From the NCBI RefSeq assembly GCF_004804355.1, contig NZ_SRWZ01000003.1:310001-374000 (forward strand): DNA of 64,000 nucleotides, in the 5' to 3' direction. The DNA comes from Cognatitamlana onchidii (GTDB lineage Bacteria; Bacteroidota; Bacteroidia; Flavobacteriales; Flavobacteriaceae). Made by a program: the position numbers and the translations under genes. Below, piece after piece: positions 55,160-61,379 of this stretch (position 1 is its first letter; every line of letters begins with the position of its first letter). The notes under the pieces are model-generated. The model was given only the letters and a program-made list of their open reading frames with translations, was not told where the DNA came from and did no database searches.

Positions 55160-55972
55160 CTATTTTATTGCAACAAGGTGCTTCATTGTTTCGTAAGATG
55201 ATAGCTTTTTCACACTATCTAAAAAGACCTCGGCTGTGGGCAAATAATTTCCTTCTGCAGGCCATTTATCACCAATTTCTGGTTTTTCGCTGTCTTTAAA
55301 GTTTTCAATTTCATCTAAGTATTCCATGTAAATATCAACGGTACCCTTAGCATAAGAATTTAAAACAGCTACGGTTTCTTTATAGGTTAAAGAATCTTTG
55401 GGATATTGCCAGGTGGTTGCTCCCATAACATCTCCTAATTTCCAGTCGGATTTTGCGGTTTGTGGATGGTCGTTATGACACGTTACACAGGCCCCGGCGC
55501 TTGCTAAATCGGCAAACATAGCGGTGTGTAATTTTTGGTCTTCGTCGTAAAAAAACTGTGGTTTTTGATCTTCTTTTATTTGGTTGAAAAGTTCGGCTTG
55601 TTTGCCTTCAAATTTATTGGCGGCATTTACAGGGAAATCAGACCCCAAGTACAAACCAAGAGGCACAGGGCTTTTCCTAATACTTGTGGCTACACCTCTT
55701 AAAAATAAGGCTGGAAGCGGGCCTGCCTCAACATCATCTTTTCTCCAATCTTCATCAAACTTCATCCCTTGCTTTTTACCCTTTCCAACTATAGCTTTAG
55801 TATATAATGTTCTGGTTACATCGTTCTCCTTAGACACCATTTCTAAAACTTCCTCGACGGCAAAAGCTTTTTCTTCTGCCTCCGAAGCTGCTTTTTCCTC
55901 TGGTACCCCACCACAACCATTTAATAACATAACACCTGATCCAACTAATATTGTTTTTAAAATACGCTTCAT
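55160..55972 (-). CDS. Tll0287-like (DUF3365) heme lipoprotein
   Basis: A lipoprotein of about 270 residues; the ATG at 55972 starts 'MKRILKTILVGSGVMLLNGCGG' with lipobox Cys; the longer frame to 56008 begins with TTG and is less likely. The domain matches Tll0287-like periplasmic PAS-type heme proteins: 'FLRGVATSIRKSPVPLGLYLG', then one CxxCH in 'GACVTCHNDHP' and 'DVMGATTWQYP'. Such domains bind c-type heme and are used as redox or gas sensors. Encoded between the globin and the membrane protein, it may sense NO/O2 or take part in electron transfer. Start is 20 bp after the globin stop. Confidence 0.85.
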   Translation of the reverse strand: MKRILKTILVGSGVMLLNGCGGVPEEKAASEAEEKAFAVEEVLEMVSKENDVTRTLYTKAIVGKGKKQGMKFDEDWRKDDVEAGPLPALFLRGVATSIRKSPVPLGLYLGSDFPVNAANKFEGKQAELFNQIKEDQKPQFFYDEDQKLHTAMFADLASAGACVTCHNDHPQTAKSDWKLGDVMGATTWQYPKDSLTYKETVAVLNSYAKGTVDIYMEYLDEIENFKDSEKPEIGDKWPAEGNYLPTAEVFLDSVKKLSSYETMKHLVAIK

Positions 55973-55991
55973 AGTCTTCTTTTTTAATTTA

Positions 55992-56405
55992 TTAATAGGC
56001 TGCGTCAATCATAACATCGGCCATAGTTCCATATACATCTGCCCAGGCTGTTTTTACTTCTGGAGTAAAAGCATCACCTAAACCAGCTTCTAAAGTGCCT
56101 AGTAGTGCAGCACCCACTGTTTCGTAATGATAAGCTTCCACCTTATACTCAACATGTCGCTTGCCTAAATCTTTTAATACAGGAATTAATGCATCTAGGT
56201 TACTAAGTCCAGCTACAGCCGCTCCAAGCATGCTCATTAGTTTATTACCTTGAACCTTCATAGCCTCATCACTACTTGGGAATAATGGTTTTATTGCAGG
56301 ATCTAATTCAAATAACTTAGAATAGAATATTTCTGCAGCTGCAGGGGCTATAGGTTTTACTTTTTCAAATGACTCTTGTACAAGTGTAACTGTTTTTGCT
56401 TCCAT
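55992..56405 (-). CDS. single-domain globin
   Basis: A 137-residue haemoglobin of the flavohaemoglobin/Vitreoscilla-like type without reductase domain. It begins 'LVQESFEKVKPIAPAAAEIFYSKLFELDP', with the CD-region 'LFPSSDEAMKVQGNKLM' and proximal His in 'LGKRHVEYKVEAYHYETVGAALL'. Such globins bind O2 and NO and often detoxify NO when reduced by a partner. The flavin/2Fe-2S reductase three genes downstream is a plausible partner. First gene of the five-gene operon, preceded by the perfect 16-bp palindrome and a -7 box TACATTTG. Confidence 0.92.
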   Translation of the reverse strand: MEAKTVTLVQESFEKVKPIAPAAAEIFYSKLFELDPAIKPLFPSSDEAMKVQGNKLMSMLGAAVAGLSNLDALIPVLKDLGKRHVEYKVEAYHYETVGAALLGTLEAGLGDAFTPEVKTAWADVYGTMADVMIDAAY

Positions 56406-56439
56406 AAGATTTATTTTTTGGTTTGCTTACTTAAACTAA

Positions 56440-56455
56440 TAAGTATTAATACTTA
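56440..56455. promoter_or_regulatory. 16-bp palindromic operator TAAGTATTAATACTTA (globin operon)
   Basis: Identical to the palindrome upstream of nrtA. A TACATTTG box (minus strand, 56463-56470) lies 7 bp upstream of it and the globin ATG 34 bp downstream. The position just around the expected transcription start suggests repression. Confidence 0.75.
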
Positions 56456-56462
56456 CATAAGA

Positions 56463-56470
56463 CAAATGTA
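56463..56470 (-). promoter_or_regulatory. candidate -7 box of the globin operon
   Basis: The minus strand reads TACATTTG, matching TAnnTTTG, adjacent to the palindromic operator. Confidence 0.5.
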
Positions 56471-56567
56471 TAGTGTATATGTTTAACCAATTATGAAATA
56501 TAGCAGTAGGGAAGCATCTTTTACGCCATGCAAAAAACTGTGAAAAAGCAGGAAGTCTATAAAAGAG

Positions 56568-56590
56568 CAAAAAAAATAGGCCTTTGGCCC
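56568..56590 (-). terminator. short terminator after the FNR-like gene
   Basis: GGCC (56579-56582) and GGCC (56586-56589) form a 4-5-bp stem followed on the minus strand by about eight T, 10 bp after the stop. The stem is short. Confidence 0.5.
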
Positions 56591-56599
56591 ATCTTGAAA

Positions 56600-57349
56600 T
56601 TAAGTATCTAAAAAGTAATTATGATCGCTTATTTCCTGTTTAAGCATACGCACATCGTTAATACCAATCTTTTTTCCTTTTGCTGTAATTAAGTCTTCTT
56701 TTTTTAATGCCGAAAACACGCGAATAACTTGCTCTTCTGTAGTACCTGCGTAATCTGCATATTCTCTTCTACTTAATGGTAAATTTAAGTACCCATTTAA
56801 GTCTCCAAACTTTCTATGAATGTACAGCAAGGAATCAATAACACGCTCTCGAACCGTCATTTGTGAAATGGACTTCACCTTGTTCTCGCTTCGGTTTAAT
56901 TCATTGGCATAAAACAACATCATATCATAAGCAAACTTAGGAGTTTCAAGTAATTTACTCTGTAAACTATCTTTAGAAAAATAGCAAAGTACAGAGTCTT
57001 GTAAAGCAATAGCTCCAATAGAATAATACTCTTCTGTTCCAAATCCACGATGTCCAATAATTTCACCTTCTTTGGCAAAACGTACTATTTGTTCTCTACC
57101 GTTAATACCTGTTCTAAATACCTTAACGGTACCTTTTAAAATAAAAAACAACCCGTTAACAGGTGCGCCTTCCATAATAAATTGTTGCCCTTTTTTACAC
57201 TTTAAAGTACTCTTGTTTTTGGTGAATTCTGAATCTGAAAGTGTAGGTAAACTGCGTTTAATAAGACAATTATCATTCATACAAGCCTCACAAGACACAT
57301 TGGTTTTTGCTTTAGATTTAGTACTAATATAAGGGCTAGTTGAAGTCAT
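56600..57349 (-). CDS. FNR-like Crp/Fnr-family regulator with Fe-S cysteines
   Basis: A 249-residue regulator. N-terminal cysteines C20, C23 and C28 plus C122 in 'QDSVLCYF' correspond to the four [4Fe-4S] ligands of E. coli FNR (C20, C23, C29, C122), so oxygen or NO sensing by a cluster is likely. The cyclic-nucleotide-type beta barrel lies at about 45-135, the dimer helix at about 140-165, and the HTH at about 195-230. The recognition helix reads 'TTEEQVIRVFSAL', keeping the Glu and Arg of FNR but with Ile where FNR has Ser, so its DNA site should differ from TTGAT-N4-ATCAA. Its own promoter carries a near-perfect copy (one mismatch) of the palindrome found at the nrtA and globin promoters, pointing to autoregulation. 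Confidence 0.88.
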   Translation of the reverse strand: MTSTSPYISTKSKAKTNVSCEACMNDNCLIKRSLPTLSDSEFTKNKSTLKCKKGQQFIMEGAPVNGLFFILKGTVKVFRTGINGREQIVRFAKEGEIIGHRGFGTEEYYSIGAIALQDSVLCYFSKDSLQSKLLETPKFAYDMMLFYANELNRSENKVKSISQMTVRERVIDSLLYIHRKFGDLNGYLNLPLSRREYADYAGTTEEQVIRVFSALKKEDLITAKGKKIGINDVRMLKQEISDHNYFLDT

Positions 57350-57365
57350 AAATTTTAAACTAAAT

Positions 57366-57373
57366 CAAAAATA
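57366..57373 (-). promoter_or_regulatory. candidate -7 box of the FNR-like gene
   Basis: The minus strand reads TATTTTTG, overlapping the end of the palindrome by 2 bp, 17 bp before the start codon. Regulator binding would block this box. Confidence 0.45.
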
Positions 57374-57387
57374 AGTAATAATACTTA
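57372..57387. promoter_or_regulatory. palindromic operator TAAGTAATAATACTTA (FNR-like gene)
   Basis: One mismatch to the perfect palindrome at the nrtA and globin promoters. Centre about 30 bp before the regulator's start codon. Confidence 0.65.
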
Positions 57388-57424
57388 GTTTTTAATGTCT
57401 TGCGCTCATTTTTACGAGTCTAAC

Positions 57425-57462
57425 AAAAAACACCAACCGAAATTAATCAATTGGTGTTTTTT
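57425..57462. terminator. terminator of the nap/nrfD operon
   Basis: AAAAAACACCAA (57425-57436) pairs with TTGGTGTTTTTT (57451-57462). With T/A runs on both sides it can work in both directions. It separates the NrfD gene from the FNR-like gene. Confidence 0.8.
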
Positions 57463-57490
57463 GAACATTTAAAATGTGAAATTTATAAGA

Positions 57491-58711
57491 CTACTGCTTC
57501 TTATAACGTAATTTCCCAAGTTCAATACCTATAGCTGTTTTGGCTAAAACAGTAAATACGAAGGCACCTAATGCCCAAATACCCAGCGTAACGCCTATCT
57601 CAATACCTGTGGGCGTATATTCTGCAATTTTACCATAAGGTCCTGGGATAAAACCAGGAACGATTAAACCAAAGCCTTTTTCTATCCAAATAGCTATAAA
57701 TAATATAAAGCAACAGAAATATAAAACCTTAAAATTATTCCTTAATTTATGGAAGGTTAATAATACAGTCGCTAACACATTTAAAGGAATAGCCGTCCAT
57801 ATCCATGGTAATAAAGCGTTTTTACCATGCAATCCAAAGAACAAATAATAGGCACTTTCACTATGATGCGTCGGTGCATAAAACTCTTTAAACAACTCAG
57901 ACACCAACATTATAAGGTTAATTTGTGCTGCAACAGTAACCACCATTGCTATTTTTTTTATGGTTTTATCCTGAATTTTAAACTCGGTAAAGTTTCTTAT
58001 AATGGCCAAAACCAGAATAATTAGTGCGGGTCCTGCAGCAAAAGCTGATGCTAAGAAACGAGGACCTAACAACGCATTATTCCAAAATGGTCTTGCCTGC
58101 AAGCCTTGGTATAAAAAAGCCGTTACCAAATGAATCCCTACGGCCCAAAACACCGATAAAATAGCCCCAGGAACATACACACTCTTTTTAGACTCCTTAC
58201 CTTGATAATGTCTAAATAAAATGTAAAACGGAATAGTTATGTTTAAGAACAGATAGCCATTAAGCACTAATACATCCCATGTAAGCATGGAGTTAGGAAA
58301 GTTAAACACGCCAATTCCGGGTATCATATGCCACAATACTGACGGTCCGCCCATATCGGCTACAACAAATGCTAAACACATTATTAAGGCAGCTACAGCT
58401 AAACCTTCACCTATTAAAACAGCTTGCTTAAAATCGACATCTTTCAGTACATAGGTAGGCATAACTAGCATCACTGCTGCTGCGGCCACTCCAACTAAAA
58501 AGGTAAAGTTAGAAATATATAGCCCCCAACTTACGCGGTCTGTCATCCCTGTTACACTCAAGCCTTCATCTAACTGAATGGAATAACAATACATTCCTAC
58601 CAGCATGATAAAGGTTAACGCCGCCATCCATAAATGATAGCGCTTAGAACCATGCGTTATGGCGTCTAAGCTGTCTTTTACTAAACTTCTAAAAACTCTT
58701 AATCTACTCAT
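57491..58711 (-). CDS. NrfD/PsrC-family quinol-interacting membrane protein
   Basis: A 406-residue integral membrane protein with about nine to ten TM helices, NrfD/PsrC family: 'GMTDRVSWGLYISNFTFLVGVAAAAVML' near the start and 'SNFTFLVG'-type helix pairs. These subunits exchange electrons between quinone and a Fe-S partner. Encoded directly after the Fe-S protein at the end of the nap operon, it should anchor that partner and oxidise menaquinol for NapA or, in some ACIII-like complexes, also pump protons. It stands in for NapC/NapGH, which are absent here. Last gene of the operon. Confidence 0.88.
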   Translation of the reverse strand: MSRLRVFRSLVKDSLDAITHGSKRYHLWMAALTFIMLVGMYCYSIQLDEGLSVTGMTDRVSWGLYISNFTFLVGVAAAAVMLVMPTYVLKDVDFKQAVLIGEGLAVAALIMCLAFVVADMGGPSVLWHMIPGIGVFNFPNSMLTWDVLVLNGYLFLNITIPFYILFRHYQGKESKKSVYVPGAILSVFWAVGIHLVTAFLYQGLQARPFWNNALLGPRFLASAFAAGPALIILVLAIIRNFTEFKIQDKTIKKIAMVVTVAAQINLIMLVSELFKEFYAPTHHSESAYYLFFGLHGKNALLPWIWTAIPLNVLATVLLTFHKLRNNFKVLYFCCFILFIAIWIEKGFGLIVPGFIPGPYGKIAEYTPTGIEIGVTLGIWALGAFVFTVLAKTAIGIELGKLRYKKQ

Positions 58712-58749
58712 GTAACTGTATATTGTACGTTTCGTTTTTTATGATTTGG

Positions 58750-58842
58750 ACACCTGCCTGCCGGTAGGTAAGTTTTCCATTCCAAGTCCTTGCTCGTATC
58801 CCGCTGTGGGCTTTCCTTTGCAATCCCTAACAAGGGGTTATC
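58750..58842 (-). repeat. candidate structured intergenic element, copy 2
   Basis: On the minus strand the segment reads 'gttagggat', then 'ggaaagcccacagcggg', and ends with ACCTACCGGCAGGCAGG, which folds into a 6-bp stem. It shares 'gttagggat' and CCGGCAGGCAGG with the copy at 52583-52670. It lies inside the nap operon, between the Fe-S protein and NrfD genes, and is read in the sense direction, so it will be in the mRNA. Confidence 0.55.
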
Positions 58843-58932
58843 CGATGTTTTGTGCTTATTCCTTAAACTGTTTATTTATTTAATCAAAACCTAACCGATT
58901 AAACGATTATACAATTCAACACGCCACCTTAT

Positions 58933-60063
58933 CTAGTCCATAAAATACCAGAACTTTGGTTCTGTTCCCAGATCTTCTTTTAATCTAAATACTTTCTTAT
59001 TCTCTAAAACCCATCTAATCGTACTATTTGGGTCTAGTAAGTTTCCAAAAATTCTTGCTCCTGTAGGGCAAGCTTCTACGCAAGCTGGGTTTTTTCCAGC
59101 TCTAGAACGCTGCACACAGAAAGTACACTTTTCCATGACGCCCTTTTTACGCATGCGGTTACCTAAATAATGCTGATTATGGTTAACCTCAGCTTCAGGA
59201 ACTTCTGGCTTACTCCAGTTAAAGCGTCTACCATCATAAGGACAAGCGGCCATACAGTAGCGGCAGCCCACACACCAATCGTAATCTACTACTACCAAAC
59301 CATCGTCTTCTCTCCATGTAGCCTGCACGGGACAAACATTTACACAAGGTGGGTTATCGCAATGGAAACACTGTGTTCCCATATAAAAATGCCCTTCTGC
59401 AGGTACTTCGTGATAATAATTATCGTCGGCTTCATCAAAACTAAATCCGTTACCATCCTTCATTTCATGAATTCTAATGTACTGCATCTGCGAATTTCTA
59501 TCTTGGTTGTTTTCCTCAACACAAGCATTTACACAGTCCATATATCCTTGGCATTTAGAAATATTAAAAGCATAGCCAAACAACACATCTTCTTCTGCAT
59601 TTTTAGAAGACATACTAATAGTTTTTCCAGTTCTTAACTGGTAAGAACGCACCAATCTGTTTACTGTTGCTTCTTTCTCCTTATCCGTCATCAGTTTATA
59701 GTTGCCCTTAAACTGTTCCTCCCAATCTATTTGCGCTTTTTCCTTGGCCTCATCACCACTTATTACACTGCACGACGTACTCACAGCTCCGGCTCCAATT
59801 AACAAACTTGCTGTTAATTTTTTAAACGCAGAACGTCTGTCCATTTTTACATCAAACACTTGATCAAAACCATCTTTAACACGCTCCTCTCCTATTGAGG
59901 CATTTATGGCTGCTTTTGCAAATTCTTCATCAGACAGTTGTTGTTGCTCTGAATGTGCACCGCCACAACCGCCAGAAGTTTTTCCGCAAGAACAAGATTT
60001 ATTAGATGCTTTTGGTTTGGTACCTAGGTTTAATGAAAACCATTTTTTGTTATTGCTGCTCAT
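58933..60063 (-). CDS. four-cluster Fe-S protein of the Nap operon with internal Tat-like signal
   Basis: A 376-residue 4Fe-4S dicluster-type protein. Residues 20-37 carry a Cys/Gly-rich segment, then 'DRRSAFKKLTASLLIGAGAVS' at about 75-95 is a twin-arginine signal-like segment placed unusually far from the N-terminus, as in Bacteroidota 'Tat-variant' oxidoreductases. The four cluster sites are 'CQGYMDCVNAC', 'CFHCDNPPCVNVC', 'CVGCRYCMAAC' and 'CTFCVQRSRAGKNPACVEAC'. The relatives NrfC, DmsB and PsrB pass electrons between NrfD-type anchors and catalytic subunits. In this operon it probably links NrfD to the cytochromes and NapA. Starts 1 bp after the tetraheme cytochrome gene. Confidence 0.9.
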   Translation of the reverse strand: MSSNNKKWFSLNLGTKPKASNKSCSCGKTSGGCGGAHSEQQQLSDEEFAKAAINASIGEERVKDGFDQVFDVKMDRRSAFKKLTASLLIGAGAVSTSCSVISGDEAKEKAQIDWEEQFKGNYKLMTDKEKEATVNRLVRSYQLRTGKTISMSSKNAEEDVLFGYAFNISKCQGYMDCVNACVEENNQDRNSQMQYIRIHEMKDGNGFSFDEADDNYYHEVPAEGHFYMGTQCFHCDNPPCVNVCPVQATWREDDGLVVVDYDWCVGCRYCMAACPYDGRRFNWSKPEVPEAEVNHNQHYLGNRMRKKGVMEKCTFCVQRSRAGKNPACVEACPTGARIFGNLLDPNSTIRWVLENKKVFRLKEDLGTEPKFWYFMD

Positions 60064-60064
60064 A

Positions 60065-60694
60065 CTATTCTCTTTCTTTTACTTTTTGGGTATTAAAGCG
60101 TGCTGGCCATTTACTCTCAAAATGTGGTTTATGAGGGTTATGACAGTTTACACATGTCATAGAAGCTCTTGGTGGTGCCCAGCCGCCAATACGTTTACCA
60201 TGCGCCCCACCTTTCCAATCTTCAAACTGTTTGGTATGGCACTGGTTACACAAATTGTAACTGTTATTAAAGTCTATCTGCTTCCCTGTTAAACTCCTTA
60301 AATTGTCCATATTATCTGGATTATGACAGGTGATACAGTTCATGGTATTTTCGTTAGCATGTACCAGTTTTATATCCCAATGCGCCTTTTTTACATCCTT
60401 ACTTTGCATTTTATGCAACGGTTCTGTGTGACATTCTGTACAAGCATAAGATCTTATTTGTCCTTTTCGCTCAGGAATTAAAAACGTGTGTCCGCCTTCA
60501 GTAATTTCAATAGTCTCCATACCTTCAAGATATTTCTCTGAAGATAAAGATGTCCCTTTATAATGTTCACTTTCAGCTTCAATACGCTCGCTTACACCAT
60601 GGTATTCGCCTTCGCCATGCTTACATGAAAAAAGCAATAGTAAAAAAGCAAAACCAAAACATAAATGCCTCATAATATCTTTATTGTATTTCAT
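60065..60694 (-). CDS. tetraheme c-type cytochrome lipoprotein
   Basis: A 209-residue protein with a lipoprotein signal (ending 'LLFSC') and four CxxCH sites: CTECH, CITCH, CNQCH and CVNCH, of cytochrome c3/NrfB type. The start at 60694 overlaps the upstream gene by 14 bp; an alternative ATG at 60673 gives a cleaner signal peptide. It should be periplasmic and carry electrons between the NrfD/Fe-S module and the NapB-like protein or NapA. Confidence 0.87.
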   Translation of the reverse strand: MKYNKDIMRHLCFGFAFLLLLFSCKHGEGEYHGVSERIEAESEHYKGTSLSSEKYLEGMETIEITEGGHTFLIPERKGQIRSYACTECHTEPLHKMQSKDVKKAHWDIKLVHANENTMNCITCHNPDNMDNLRSLTGKQIDFNNSYNLCNQCHTKQFEDWKGGAHGKRIGGWAPPRASMTCVNCHNPHKPHFESKWPARFNTQKVKERE

Positions 60695-61376
60695 GATTCG
60701 CTCTTTTAAATATGCCTATATCTTTTACCTCTTTGTTATTAGGCACATGACATTGGCGACAATTAATTCGTTCTGGATGAGACACTCTTATTTCTCTTGG
60801 AGCACTAGGTCCAGCATGACATGATAAACAGTTTTCATGCATTTGAACCTGATGTGGTATCACTGGCGGACTGCCCTGTAAAGCACTGTTTACACCAACT
60901 TTAGGAGCCTCTGCCTTATAAAAATTCGTTCCCTTAAATAATTTATCCGTATGTTGCGGCACATGACATTGCCTGCAGTTTATCATCTCAGGATGCGGTG
61001 TTACGGGTGTATAGGCCTTAAATTTCTCAACATACCCACCATTTTGATGGCATTTTAAACAGGCATTATCACCCATATTACATTCATCTTCTACGGGGTG
61101 CGGAATACTTGGTGGGGCCCCATGAAATGCTCTGTTATCATAATAATTATTTAAAGAGCGCTCGTGGTTTATATCAACAGGCATATTAGCATAATCTAAA
61201 GCATATTCAGAACGTTCAAAAACACCACTTTCAGACGGAATTAAATCTACAGAACTTTTTGCTTCTACTGGCACATAGGCCTCTTCTCTTCCTGCTTGAT
61301 AGCTTATATTCCAAACTACTATAAAAGCAATGAACAGGATAACGAACAATGATATGATACCTAATCGTTTTTTCAT
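60681..61376 (-). CDS. napB: NapB-like tetraheme cytochrome
   Basis: A 231-residue periplasmic protein with an N-terminal TM helix (about 5-25). It has four CxxCH sites, CLKCH, CRQCH, CLSCH and CRQCH, set in two repeated NapB-like units: 'PPSIPHPV ... CLKCHQNGG ... PEMINCRQCHVPQ' and 'PPVIPHQVQMHENCLSCHAGPSAP ... PERINCRQCHVPN'. Classic NapB is a diheme protein; this one looks like a duplication giving four hemes. It should be the immediate electron donor of NapA. It is 4 bp downstream of napA. Confidence 0.85.
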   Translation of the reverse strand: MKKRLGIISLFVILFIAFIVVWNISYQAGREEAYVPVEAKSSVDLIPSESGVFERSEYALDYANMPVDINHERSLNNYYDNRAFHGAPPSIPHPVEDECNMGDNACLKCHQNGGYVEKFKAYTPVTPHPEMINCRQCHVPQHTDKLFKGTNFYKAEAPKVGVNSALQGSPPVIPHQVQMHENCLSCHAGPSAPREIRVSHPERINCRQCHVPNNKEVKDIGIFKRANHEIQ

Positions 61377-61379
61377 GTG

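Noticed and set aside
59170-59637. 155-codon reading frame antisense to the Fe-S protein gene
   Set aside because: Shadow of a well-supported gene; the composition reflects the complement of Cys and Asn codons.
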